Assembly: GCA_050946055.1 (NCBI GenBank)
Contig: JBMNUB010000001.1
Location: 107,154 to 171,153 of the forward strand
Source of the DNA: Fimadaptatus sp050946055
Lineage (GTDB): Bacteria; Bacillota; Clostridia; Christensenellales; Aristaeellaceae
Length of the DNA: 64,000 nt
Reading direction: 5' to 3'
A program made the position numbers and the translations under genes. Below the pieces are notes generated by a model. It was not told the origin of the DNA and made no database searches. It saw only the letters and a program-made list of their open reading frames with translations. Positions 34,624 through 43,508 of the stretch are shown piece after piece. Each line of letters begins with the position of its first letter. The first letter of the stretch is position 1.

Positions 34624-35736
34624 ATGAGGACTCATCCGTTTTTTGCGCTGATTGCGGCGGCGCTTTGCCTGCCGTGCATGGCGCTGGCAGAGCCGGGCGG
34701 GGATGGCGAAGCCCGGCAGGCAGAACTTGTGGAATATGTTGAGGATACGCGGCAAAACAGCCTTGAGCAGTTATTTACCTATGCGGTGCTGCCCGAGGGC
34801 GCAGAGGAGCCGCTCGGCAAAGCGCCCGAGGACATAGAGCTTGTAGTACCCGGCGAAAACGAAGCCTACCGCGCCGGGTTGCTAAAGCATGTGCGCGCGC
34901 GGCATGAATCGGCGGGGCAGGGCGCCGTGCGCATAAGGGCGCTGCGCTCCATATCGGTCAACACATTGACCGCGCTGGAGTGGTCGGTAGAGAACGTGTC
35001 GGACGCACCCATACTGCTGACCGGCGGTGGCATGTCGGTAAACGGCACTTGCGGCGCTGTATCCCGCGCCGTGAACAGCGACCGCATACTGATGCCGGGC
35101 GAAATCATGCTGTGCGTGGCGGCGGATCAGCAGCCATGGCTCACCGGCGATGCGGTGTCCGCAACCGTGATGTACGACGTGTACAGCGTGGCTGAGGGCG
35201 CGCTGCCCGAGGATACGGGCGAGGAGTTCTTCCCGGAGGAGGGCGATGCGCAGCTCATGGGCAAAGCGGAGCTGGCAATAGAGCTTGAGCGCAGCATAGT
35301 CCCGGCGCTTTCCGCGCTCAAATCGGGCGAGGTGATAGAGCGCGAGTGGCGCGGCAGCACGCTTAGGGTCACGCAGGCATGGCAGTCGCTGTCGGCGGGC
35401 GCATACACAGTCCAGCGCATATTCGATACCCGCGAGCAGGCGCTTGCCAATAGTCCGTTTGCGGACGATTGGTGGGACGCCCGCCCATACTGCGCGCCCG
35501 ACGAAGGCGGCGGCGACTGGATAATGATAGGCGGCGGTTCGGGCGACGATGAGCCGGTCATGCTGGAGGACGGAAGATGGGCGTACTCTGTCACCCATAC
35601 GGCGGACATGCTCAACTATCTGCCGGGGAGCAAGGTGTACATAGTGCCTGTTACGCGGGATGGCGAGGACTACCAGAGCGCGATAGAGCTGGAGCTGACG
35701 ATGGAGATACCGCAGCCCGCAATGGAGCGGGAATAA
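34624..35736 (+). CDS. Secreted protein of unknown function
   Basis: A 370-residue exported protein: signal peptide MRTHPFFALIAAALCLPCMALA, then a strongly acidic mature region. Segments such as TLTALEWSVENVSDAPILLT and the Trp-rich WWDARPYCAPDEGGGDW suggest beta-sheet domains; I recognise no family. GGAGGT lies 7 bases before the ATG at 34624; an earlier in-frame ATG at 34597 would lack a ribosome site and a clean signal peptide. It ends at a bidirectional terminator facing the GH95 gene. Confidence 0.78.
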   Translation: MRTHPFFALIAAALCLPCMALAEPGGDGEARQAELVEYVEDTRQNSLEQLFTYAVLPEGAEEPLGKAPEDIELVVPGENEAYRAGLLKHVRARHESAGQGAVRIRALRSISVNTLTALEWSVENVSDAPILLTGGGMSVNGTCGAVSRAVNSDRILMPGEIMLCVAADQQPWLTGDAVSATVMYDVYSVAEGALPEDTGEEFFPEEGDAQLMGKAELAIELERSIVPALSALKSGEVIEREWRGSTLRVTQAWQSLSAGAYTVQRIFDTREQALANSPFADDWWDARPYCAPDEGGGDWIMIGGGSGDDEPVMLEDGRWAYSVTHTADMLNYLPGSKVYIVPVTRDGEDYQSAIELELTMEIPQPAMERE

Positions 35737-35825
35737 CATCATGCGCATATTGCGCTGCAATGAGATACAGAATGCGCCGCCATGACGCATTAACGCTATG
35801 ACAGCGCAAAGCTCATGCATTACAC

Positions 35826-35871
35826 AAAAAGCATGCCCGCCGCATCGAAAATTGCGGTGAGCATGCTTTTT
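35826..35871. terminator. Bidirectional terminator between the secreted-protein gene and GH95
   Basis: AAAAAGCATGC pairs with GCATGCTTTTT, with an inner CCGCCGCA/TTGCGGTG stem, between two convergent genes. Confidence 0.9.
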
Positions 35872-35965
35872 GACGGTTTGCATATATGGGATGTCGCACA
35901 GCTGGCAGAAACCGCCGCTTGGCCATCATTTGATCAGCCAAAGCCGCCTCATGTATATCGCGCGG

Positions 35966-38383
35966 TCAGTTGAAGCTGTCGGCGCGCAGCTCGCATGTGC
36001 GCCCGGCGTTTATCTTGACGTACTTCACGCGGTCGCCGCAGACTACGCGCACGGGATTGGGCAGGTCGTGGTCGGCGTATATGCGCGCCAGCTTCAGCCT
36101 GCCGCCCGCAAAGTCGATGTCCACGGTCAGTCCGCCCGGCGCGCGCAGGCCGTACATGTGGCCGTCGCGCCACTCGGCGGGCAGCGCGGGCAGCAGCAGC
36201 AGGTTGCCGCGGTAGCCCTGCACGAACATCTCGGCTATGCCCGAGCAGGTGCCGAAGTTGCCGTCTATCTGGAACGGCGGATGCGCGTCGAACATGTTGG
36301 CGTAAGTGCCGCCGCCCGCCATGTAGTTGAAGCCGTGATCGTCCACCAGACGCAGCTGACGGCGCAGCAGCTTGAGCGCATGATCGCCATCCAGCAGGCG
36401 CGCCCAGTGGTTAATCTTCCAGCCCAGCGACCAGCCCGTGCCATCGTCGCCGCGCAGCTCCAGCGTCCTGCGGCAGGCATTGGCCAGCGCCGCCTGATTG
36501 CCTATCGGCGAGCGATACTCGCCGGCGCAGTCCGAACCCGAGGGCTTGCCCGCCTCGGGCGTTATAAGGCGCGCGGGATGCAGCGCGTACAGGTGCGAGG
36601 TGTGGCGGTGATGCGGCTCGGCTTCCTCGTACTCGCTGTCCCACTCGAGCAGCTGGCCGCGCGAGCCTATGTCGAACTGATGCAGGCGGGGCAGGGCAGC
36701 CCGCACGCGCTCTATCAGCTCATCCTCGACATGCGCCTCATCGGCCAGCCGCACGAGGTTCTCGAACGTCTCGTACACTATGGCGTTGGTCATGGCGCAG
36801 GACTTGGCCAGCGATATGCGCTCGCCCCCGTATACGAAGGAGTTCTCGGGCGAGGTCATGGGCGTTATGACAAGGCGGCCGTTCTCATCCTCACGCAGCA
36901 CGTCCATGTAGAAGCGCGCGCAGTCCATCAGCGCAGGCAGCACGCGGGTGCGCAGGAAGGTGGGGTCGGGCTGGTAGTCGTAGTGATCGACCAGATGGCG
37001 GCACAGCCAGCCAAACGACATCGGCCAGAAGGCATAGCCCGCGGTGTCGCGGCCGCAGTCGCCCACGGGATTGCTAAGCGCCCATATGTCTACGTTGTGG
37101 TGCGATACCACGCCGCTTGCGCCGTACTCCAGGCGCGCGGTCTCACGGCCGGTCTTGCGCAGCGACTCTATCAGGTCAAACAGCGGCTGGTGCATGTCGC
37201 CCATGGCGCAGATTTCAGCCGGCCAGTAGTTCATCTCGGTGTTTATGTTGACGGTGAAGTTGCTCGACCACGGCGCGCGCATGTGGTGATTCCATATGCC
37301 CTGAAGGTTGGCGGCTATGGTGCCGGGGCGCGACGAGGAGAACATGAGATACCTGCCGTAGTTGAATATCATTTCGTACAGCATGGGATCGTCCTGCGTG
37401 TCTATGAAGCTGCGCAGGCGCTCGTCGGTGGGCATGTCGCTCACGGGCGCGTCCAGCTCGAAGCTCACGCGGTCAAACAGCGGCACGAAGTCGCTCAGAT
37501 GCCTGTCCAGCAGACGGTCAAAGCTGAAGCCGCGCACGGCCTCCATGTCGCGCGCCACGTCGGCGCGCTCGTCGCGGCCCTGAGTCTCGGGCTGCTTGTC
37601 GGCACCGTTGAAGCTGGTGCGCGCGGCCATTATTATCAGCGCGCTGTTTGCGCCGGTAACGCTTACGCGGCCATCCGCGCAACTGAGCGCGCCGCCGTCG
37701 GGAATCACGTTTATCACGGTGCGGCAGCGCATGCCCATCTTTTCGGGGTCATCGGAGTATATAACGGGATCGGGAGAATCGACATAGTTGGGATCGACAT
37801 GCGAGGGCGCGCGCAGGTCGGCGGTCAGCGCGCCGTTTTCGGCAGATACGCACGCGCGCAGCTGGCTCTCAAAGCGCGCCACAAAGCTTATCTGGCCGGG
37901 CTTGTCGCTCTCCAGATGCATGACAAGCACCTGATCGGGGTGGGAGACGAAGGCAGTGCGCTTGAAGTGAACGCCGCCCGCGTCGAATTCGCATATGGAC
38001 AGCCCGGAGCGCATGTCGATGAGGCGCGTGTATCCGCTGGCATCGTCCACGCTGAGATGATCTATATATATGTCGCCCAGCGGCAGATAGCTCTCGGTGA
38101 ATCCGCCCTCCATGTGGTCCTCTATCATGCGCTGCGCCTCGGCCAGCTTGCCCTCATTGGCCAGCTGCTGCACCTTGGGGTACCACTGGGCGGCTTCGTG
38201 GTTGTTCTTGTCGTTGGGATAGCCCGACCAGAGCGTGTCCTCGTTGAGCGCTATGCGCTCGCAGCCTACGCCGCCAAACATCATCGCGCCTATGCGGCCA
38301 TTGCCTATGGGCAGAGCCTCGGTCCACTGCTGGGCGCTTTGCCTGTACCACAGCACATTGCGCTTGTCATACATATAGTTCAT
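35966..38383 (-). CDS. Glycoside hydrolase family 95, alpha-L-fucosidase type
   Basis: An 805-residue enzyme of GH95, inverting 1,2-alpha-L-fucosidases (some members act on L-galactose). The N-terminal beta domain starts with LWYRQSAQQWTEALPIGNGR and IGAMMFGG and holds NEDTLWSGYP; the (alpha/alpha)6 barrel holds NINTEMNYWPAE with the two catalytic-site Asn, TSPENSFVYG, GWSLGWKINHWARLLDGDHA and FQIDGNFG with the essential Asp. No signal peptide is visible, so it likely acts inside the cell on imported oligosaccharides. GAGGTGA lies upstream of the ATG at 38383. A good promoter drives it away from the divergent URO-D/epimerase cluster. Confidence 0.95.
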   Translation of the reverse strand: MNYMYDKRNVLWYRQSAQQWTEALPIGNGRIGAMMFGGVGCERIALNEDTLWSGYPNDKNNHEAAQWYPKVQQLANEGKLAEAQRMIEDHMEGGFTESYLPLGDIYIDHLSVDDASGYTRLIDMRSGLSICEFDAGGVHFKRTAFVSHPDQVLVMHLESDKPGQISFVARFESQLRACVSAENGALTADLRAPSHVDPNYVDSPDPVIYSDDPEKMGMRCRTVINVIPDGGALSCADGRVSVTGANSALIIMAARTSFNGADKQPETQGRDERADVARDMEAVRGFSFDRLLDRHLSDFVPLFDRVSFELDAPVSDMPTDERLRSFIDTQDDPMLYEMIFNYGRYLMFSSSRPGTIAANLQGIWNHHMRAPWSSNFTVNINTEMNYWPAEICAMGDMHQPLFDLIESLRKTGRETARLEYGASGVVSHHNVDIWALSNPVGDCGRDTAGYAFWPMSFGWLCRHLVDHYDYQPDPTFLRTRVLPALMDCARFYMDVLREDENGRLVITPMTSPENSFVYGGERISLAKSCAMTNAIVYETFENLVRLADEAHVEDELIERVRAALPRLHQFDIGSRGQLLEWDSEYEEAEPHHRHTSHLYALHPARLITPEAGKPSGSDCAGEYRSPIGNQAALANACRRTLELRGDDGTGWSLGWKINHWARLLDGDHALKLLRRQLRLVDDHGFNYMAGGGTYANMFDAHPPFQIDGNFGTCSGIAEMFVQGYRGNLLLLPALPAEWRDGHMYGLRAPGGLTVDIDFAGGRLKLARIYADHDLPNPVRVVCGDRVKYVKINAGRTCELRADSFN

Positions 38384-38441
38384 CAGTTTCACCTCAAAAT
38401 ATATTAAAACCGATTGGAGCAATTACGCTCGATACACACTG

Positions 38442-38470
38442 ATTATAGCAGATTGCGTCGCTTATGTGAA
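38442..38470 (-). promoter_or_regulatory. Promoter of the GH95 gene
   Basis: On the minus strand TTCACA and TATAAT are separated by 17 bases, with a TGC extended -10. Confidence 0.8.
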
Positions 38471-38917
38471 GGTCTTGCGGACAATATTGTGAATGCTGAA
38501 CGATGCCGCGCCGGGCAAATATGCAAACGCCGTGCGCAGGCTTCACCTGATACCGGGCAAAAGGCGCGGCGTGCGCGGTGCGCAAATGCATCAGCGGCTT
38601 GGGCATGGCGGCCTGCGGCAAGCTATGCGCGCGGGTGACGCATGGGACTTGCGCTGCCTGAGCGCATGCGGCGATGCGCATGGCGCGCATGCGATTGATG
38701 CGCTGCCCGCGGGCGGCGATATTTGAAATTGCAGGCGGCATCTGCGTATGCTTATGAGCGAATGATATACGCATTTACAAGCAATATGTATACATACTTA
38801 TGGACGCAGGACATGGCGGTGAGCGCTTAAAATATAGCCTTATCCTTACATGATGTGCCGCATGCCCAGCACAAGTGGCAATAATTTTACATTTGCGCAA
38901 TAAATTTCCCGGGCGTA
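38471..38917. other. Divergent intergenic region of the carbohydrate island
   Basis: About 450 bases lie between the GH95 and URO-D promoters. I see no gene and no terminator; AT-rich blocks lie near 38760-38900. Regulator sites are likely but cannot be named. Confidence 0.4.
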
Positions 38918-38946
38918 TTGACTTGTAAACGACATAAATGTACAAT
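38918..38946 (+). promoter_or_regulatory. Strong sigma-A promoter of the URO-D family gene
   Basis: TTGACT and TACAAT with a 17-base spacer; predicted start near 38953. Confidence 0.85.
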
Positions 38947-38950
38947 TAGA

Positions 38951-38971
38951 CTGTGCAGCTGGATTGCACAG
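38951..38971 (+). promoter_or_regulatory. Inverted repeat at the transcription start (putative operator)
   Basis: CTGTGCA-7-TGCACAG, a perfect 7-bp inverted repeat, covers the predicted start point of the URO-D gene. Its position suits a repressor site; it could also be a 5' mRNA hairpin. Confidence 0.55.
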
Positions 38972-39008
38972 ATGCAAAGCTAAAAGAATGGATATGAGGT
39001 AATCGCAT

Positions 39009-40112
39009 ATGTGGGAAGTCGATCTGGATAAGTTCTGGAAGGATGACGAAGCCGCTCATCGCGACAACTGCTTCTTTAAGGGCAGTCAGGTGGCGCTGGG
39101 CATACGCATGAGCGACGAGTGCGTGTTCGCCGAGCTGGGCGAGGAAGGCACTCCCTGGGCGCCTATACCGCGCGAGCGCCGGCTGGAGCTGAACAAGCGC
39201 TATAACGACAAGGCCGAAAAGATAGTGGGCCGCAGGCTGCTCAGCGAGACTCTGCCCGATCCCCGCTCCGAGTTCCCCTATGTAAAGCGCATAGGCGAGG
39301 TGTTCGGCGGCAGCTATATATACGAAAACGACACCGAGTGGCTCACGCAGAGCGTGGAGACGCCTGAGGAGCTGGCAAAGCTTCTGGATCGCGTGGAGCG
39401 CATGGACATACGCAGCTTCATGCTGCCCGACAACTGGGAGAGCGAGAAGCGCCGCATATACGAGGAGTTCGGCCTGCGCCCCGGCCTTATGCGCCATGTG
39501 CGCGGCCCGGTCACGCTGGCCTGCTCGATATTCGGCTCGGAGAATCTGATATTCCTTGGCTATGACGAGCCGGAGCTGTTTGAGCGCTTTTCGCGCGTAA
39601 TAACCGACGTGATACTCAAGATGGCCGCCGTTATGGATGAGGAGGCCGGAGTGACTGCCGACAGCTGCCGCGGTTTCTCGTTTGCCGATGACAACTGCTG
39701 CCTGCTCACGCCCGATCTGTACCGCGCCTTCGGCTATCCCGTGCTTAAGAGCGTGTTTGCACACTATAGCCCCGATCCCGATGACAAGCGCTATCAGCAC
39801 TCCGACAGCGCCATGGCGCACCTTCTGCCCATACTGGGCGAGCTGGACCTCAACGGCGTGAACTTTGGCCCCACGGTAATGGTGCCGGAGATACGCAAGT
39901 ACCTGCCGCACGCGCGCATAGACGGCTGCATAGCGCCCTTTACGTTCATGCGCAACGAGGAGGACAGGCTCACCGAGGAGACGCTGCGCGACATACGCTA
40001 CGGCAAGGAGTTTGGCGGCGTGAACATAAACACCGCCGGCTCTATAAACAATGGCTCGCTGCTCAGCAGCATGCGCCAGATAATGTCGCTGATACAGCGC
40101 GAAGGCATGTGA
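39009..40112 (+). CDS. Uroporphyrinogen decarboxylase (URO-D) family protein
   Basis: A 367-residue member of the URO-D/methyltransferase TIM-barrel family. Segments such as GLRPGLMRHVRGPVTLACSI, SCRGFSFADDNCCLLTPDLY, HSDSAMAHLLPILGELDLNG and GGVNINTAG follow the family plan. Heme-pathway HemE residues are not evident, so it is more likely one of the many paralogues linked to methyl transfer or to sugar and aromatic catabolism in gut Clostridia. GAGGT lies about 10 bases upstream. It is driven by a strong promoter and followed by an epimerase and a Gfo/Idh/MocA oxidoreductase. The substrate is unknown. Confidence 0.85.
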   Translation: MWEVDLDKFWKDDEAAHRDNCFFKGSQVALGIRMSDECVFAELGEEGTPWAPIPRERRLELNKRYNDKAEKIVGRRLLSETLPDPRSEFPYVKRIGEVFGGSYIYENDTEWLTQSVETPEELAKLLDRVERMDIRSFMLPDNWESEKRRIYEEFGLRPGLMRHVRGPVTLACSIFGSENLIFLGYDEPELFERFSRVITDVILKMAAVMDEEAGVTADSCRGFSFADDNCCLLTPDLYRAFGYPVLKSVFAHYSPDPDDKRYQHSDSAMAHLLPILGELDLNGVNFGPTVMVPEIRKYLPHARIDGCIAPFTFMRNEEDRLTEETLRDIRYGKEFGGVNINTAGSINNGSLLSSMRQIMSLIQREGM

Positions 40113-40214
40113 TAGATGCGCCGCTCTGTCTGGCATAGGCCCCTGCATGCGCTGTGAGGGCATAATTGCGCGGCGCGCTGTGGCTGATGTACGGGCGCAG
40201 GGGCAAAATGCGCC

Positions 40215-40243
40215 TTGACAACGCGGCGCGCCGTATATAGAAT
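40215..40243 (+). promoter_or_regulatory. Sigma-A promoter of the epimerase gene
   Basis: TTGACA and TAGAAT with a 17-base spacer containing the palindrome CGGCGCGCCG; start near 40250. Confidence 0.85.
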
Positions 40244-40303
40244 GTAGGCAGATACATGGCGGATGTACATAGCGCGATATTCTGATATGGAGGTTGATGA
40301 TAT

Positions 40304-41275
40304 ATGAAACTGAGCGTTTTTGCGGTGCTGCTCAAGGACAGGCCGTTTGACGAGGCGTGCAAGTACCTCTCCGAGGCGGGCGCGCAGATGCTGGAGATAG
40401 GCTGCGGCGGCTTCCCGGGCAAGGAGCATTGCGATCCTGCGGTGCTGCTGAATGACGATGCCAAGCTGGAGGAGTTCAAGGCCACGCTCAAGAAGTACAA
40501 TCTGGGCATAGCCGCCCTCAGCACCCACGGCAACGCCGTGCATCCCGTGCCGGAGATAGCCAAGCAGTTCCACGACGACTTCGTGAATGCCGTTCTGCTG
40601 GCCGAGAAGCTGGGCGTGGATACCGTGGTCACGTTCTCGGGCTGCCCCGGCGGCTCGCCCGTTGACCGCACTCCCAACTGGGTCACCTGCCCGTGGCCGG
40701 ACGACTTCCTCGGCATACTGGACTACCAGTGGAATCAGGTGCTGATACCCTACTGGAAGGAGCAGGCGGCCTTTGCCAAGGAGCATGGCATAAAGAAGAT
40801 TGCCTTCGAGATGCATCCGGGCTTCTGCGTATACAACCCCGAGACGCTGATACGCCTGCGCGAGGCGGTGGGCGACATAATCGGCGCCAACTTCGACCCC
40901 AGCCATCTGTTCTGGCAGGGCATAGATCCCGTGGCGGCCATACGCTATCTGGGCGAGCACAACGCGCTGTATTACTTCCACGCCAAGGACACCAAGATCG
41001 ACGCCATCAACACCGCCCGCAACGGCGTGCTGGACACCAAGCACTATGGCGACGAGATACACAGAAGCTGGATATTCCGCTCGGTGGGCTACGGCCACGG
41101 TGCGGAGACCTGGAAGGACATCATGAGCGCGCTGCGCATGATAGGCTACGACGGCCCCATCTCGATAGAGCATGAGGACAGCCTGATGAGCGTCAACGAG
41201 GGCCTCAAGAAGGCCATTGCCATGCTCAAGGAGACCATGATGTTCGAGAGCAACGGCGGCATGTGGTGGGCATAA
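40304..41275 (+). CDS. Sugar phosphate isomerase/epimerase (xylose isomerase-like TIM barrel)
   Basis: A 323-residue TIM-barrel enzyme. Motifs: LSEAGAQMLEIGCGGFPGKE, IAFEMHPGF (metal Glu), GANFDPSHLFWQGIDP (Asp, His), YFHAKDTKID (His, Asp) and ISIEHEDSLM (Glu). These are the metal ligands of the IolE/DTE-like superfamily. GGAGG lies 9 bases upstream. It has its own promoter. With the Gfo/Idh/MocA oxidoreductase downstream, this pair resembles inositol- or rare-sugar catabolic modules in which oxidation to a keto sugar is followed by epimerisation or dehydration; the exact substrate is not known. Confidence 0.9.
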   Translation: MKLSVFAVLLKDRPFDEACKYLSEAGAQMLEIGCGGFPGKEHCDPAVLLNDDAKLEEFKATLKKYNLGIAALSTHGNAVHPVPEIAKQFHDDFVNAVLLAEKLGVDTVVTFSGCPGGSPVDRTPNWVTCPWPDDFLGILDYQWNQVLIPYWKEQAAFAKEHGIKKIAFEMHPGFCVYNPETLIRLREAVGDIIGANFDPSHLFWQGIDPVAAIRYLGEHNALYYFHAKDTKIDAINTARNGVLDTKHYGDEIHRSWIFRSVGYGHGAETWKDIMSALRMIGYDGPISIEHEDSLMSVNEGLKKAIAMLKETMMFESNGGMWWA

Positions 41276-41375
41276 TAGCGCACATACAGCCTTGCGCGCA
41301 CGGCGCAAAGCTGAATCATCACCCTTGCGCGGGGCTGGGCATGAGGCCCGGCCCCGCGCTGCGTATTCGGGACGA

Positions 41376-41575
41376 ATTGATGCGTATGCGAGAGCTGCGG
41401 TTTTGGCAGCGCCTGACCGCGGCATATTCATGGCGCATTGACACGTTGCGTATGCCGAGTAGTGCGGTTTTGGCAGCACATGACCGCTGCATATTATGGG
41501 CAAATTGATGCGATGCCTTATACCGTGAATCGTGATTTCGGCAGTACCTGCCCGCGACGCATAACACTGCGCACT
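41376..41575. repeat. Degenerate tandem repeat, 67-bp period
   Basis: gcggttttggcagc occurs at 41397 and 41464, each followed by a tgaccgcNgcatatt block; a decayed third copy (cgtgatttcggcagtacctg) sits 67 bp further at 41531. No gene is supported in the 41276-41712 gap. Confidence 0.65.
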
Positions 41576-41712
41576 AAGGTGATGCGCGCAAGCGCATACA
41601 GCGCAAGGCCGGGCGGGGCGTTGCAGACGGCGGCATGGCGAGTCTTAACTCAACGGCACGGCAAATACCGGCGCGGCGGATACGCCGCAGCACCGTCAAG
41701 TGGAGGAACGAT

Positions 41713-42873
41713 ATGAAGCAGATTAACTTTGGACTGGTTGGATATAAGTTCATGGGCAAGGCCCATTCCAACGCGCTCAGCCGCATACCGATGTTCTTCG
41801 ACACCGACGCTGATATAGTCAAAAAGTGCATATGCGGGCGCGACCCCGAATGGCTGAGCCGCGCCGCGCAGCAGCTGGGCTGGGAGCAGACCGAGACCGA
41901 CTGGCGCAAGCTGGTGGCGCGCAGCGACATAGACGCAATAGACATAACCGCGCCCAGCAATTTCCACAAGGACATCGCCATAGCCGCCGCGCAGAACGGC
42001 AAGCATGTGTTCTGCGAAAAGCCGCTGGCCTTCAACGCGGATGACGCGCGCGAGATAATAGCGGCTGTGGAAAAGGCGGGCGTGCGCCATCAGATAGGCT
42101 TTAACTATCGCTTTGCACCCGCGCTTCAGCTGGCAAAGCAGATGATAGAGCAGGGCAAACTGGGGCGCATATTCCACTTCAGGGGCAGCTTCCTTCAGGA
42201 TTGGATAATAGACCCCGAAGTGCCAATGGTGTGGCGGCTGGACAAGAAGGTCTGCGGCTCAGGTTCGCTGGGCGATCTGGGCGCGCATGTTATAGACGCG
42301 GCGCGCTTTCTCGTGGGCGAGATAAGCGAGGTCATAGGCATGAGCAAGACCTTCGTAAAGGAGCGCCCGGTGTCCGCCCGCATGGAGGGGCTTACCGGCA
42401 AGGCCGACAGGGACGCGCCGCGCCAGCAGGTCACGGTGGATGATGCCACCGGCTTCATGTGCGAGTTCGAGTGCGGCGCGCTGGGCATGTTCGAGGCAAC
42501 TCGCTTTGCGCAGGGACATAAGAACGACATGAGCTTTGAGATAAACGGCGAGAAGGGCTCGATACGCTTTGAGTTCGAGCGCATGAACGAGCTGTGGTAC
42601 TTTAGCGCCGATGATGAGCCGGGGCTTCAGGGCTGGCGCAAGATACAGGTGTCCGAGGGCATACATCCCTACTGGTCGCACTGGTGGCCGGCGGGTCACG
42701 TGATAGGCTTCCCGGAGACGTTCGTGCATCAGCTGTACGAGTTCACGCAGTCGGTGGCACAGGACAGACCCTGCTCGCCCGACTTCTACGATGGGCTGCG
42801 CTGTTGTCAGATAATGGACGCTGTGGACAGGTCGATAGAGCGGCGCGCATGGGTCAAGGTGGCCGATATGTGA
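41713..42873 (+). CDS. Gfo/Idh/MocA family NAD(P)-dependent oxidoreductase
   Basis: A 386-residue dehydrogenase. The Rossmann domain starts NFGLVGYKFMGKAHSNAL (the glycine motif reads GLVGYKFMG), followed by DITAPSNFHKDIAIAA and the catalytic-region CEKPLAF. The second, beta-sheet domain includes GSGSLGDLGAHVIDAARFLV with the conserved Asp and His. Such enzymes oxidise inositols, glucosides or other sugars at a ring hydroxyl. The start at 41713 has GGAGG 7 bases upstream. It follows the epimerase gene and probably acts in the same pathway. Confidence 0.92.
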   Translation: MKQINFGLVGYKFMGKAHSNALSRIPMFFDTDADIVKKCICGRDPEWLSRAAQQLGWEQTETDWRKLVARSDIDAIDITAPSNFHKDIAIAAAQNGKHVFCEKPLAFNADDAREIIAAVEKAGVRHQIGFNYRFAPALQLAKQMIEQGKLGRIFHFRGSFLQDWIIDPEVPMVWRLDKKVCGSGSLGDLGAHVIDAARFLVGEISEVIGMSKTFVKERPVSARMEGLTGKADRDAPRQQVTVDDATGFMCEFECGALGMFEATRFAQGHKNDMSFEINGEKGSIRFEFERMNELWYFSADDEPGLQGWRKIQVSEGIHPYWSHWWPAGHVIGFPETFVHQLYEFTQSVAQDRPCSPDFYDGLRCCQIMDAVDRSIERRAWVKVADM

Positions 42874-42952
42874 TGCACAGGACATGCTCGCGGAGCGGAA
42901 CGCATTTGTGCGCGCCCGCACACAGCCTGTCGCGATGTATTGATATGACAAA

Positions 42953-43266
42953 TGGCGCTGATGCGAATTGGCATCAGCGCCACTGCTTGTCAAAGCGTCT
43001 TTTTGACAAGCGTGGACGGGGGAGAAGCTCCCCCGCCACTGCCACCCCTACTCAGTTTCCACTGAAACCCTGCGGATTTCCGGGCGTGGAAACTGCAAGG
43101 AAGATATGCTGCTCTGGGAAATGGGATTTCCCGACGCAAAAAATCCTGAGCGCCCACCGCACATGTCGCTGGGCGCTACCTAAGTCGAGAGGGCTGCGAG
43201 GCCCGCCGAGCTCTCCGGGGGTTTTTTGACAGTCTGTGGCGCTGATGCGAATTGGCATCAGCGCCA
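42953..43266. repeat. 314-bp structured element bounded by identical 30-bp palindromes
   Basis: Tggcgctgatgcgaattggcatcagcgcca occurs at both ends as a direct copy of a palindrome: GGCGCTGATGC, a 5-base GAATT spacer, then GCATCAGCGCC within it. Between them lie a series of hairpins: CTTGTCAAA/TTTGACAAG, CGGGGGAG/CTCCCCCG, GTTTCCAC/GTGGAAAC, AGCGCCCA/TGGGCGCT and GAGAG/CTCTC, followed by GGGGGTTTTTT. It may be a small non-coding RNA with its terminator or a MITE-like non-autonomous element. No ORF is supported from 42874 to 43508. Confidence 0.6.
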
Positions 43267-43508
43267 TTTTGCGTGTGGAATGCAGGGTGGATTTTGGCAT
43301 CTCGCTTGTGCGATGTGCGTGGTGGCTATGCCCGTAATGCGTGCCGCGCTGAGCTTTTATGCGGTTGCTTTGCGCAAAGTGTCGTTGCGAACTTGGCTGC
43401 GGTTGTCCGACCGGAGCGCCGTGCCGAACCTTCATGCGGTTGTACTAACAAAGAATCACGCCGAATCTGCCTGCATTTGTCCCCGCATAGCATCGTGCAT
43501 GACTGCGC

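Noticed and set aside
42874..43508. RNase P, tmRNA or SRP RNA in the structured gap
   Set aside because: None of their conserved core sequences (for example gaggaaagtcc of RNase P) is present.
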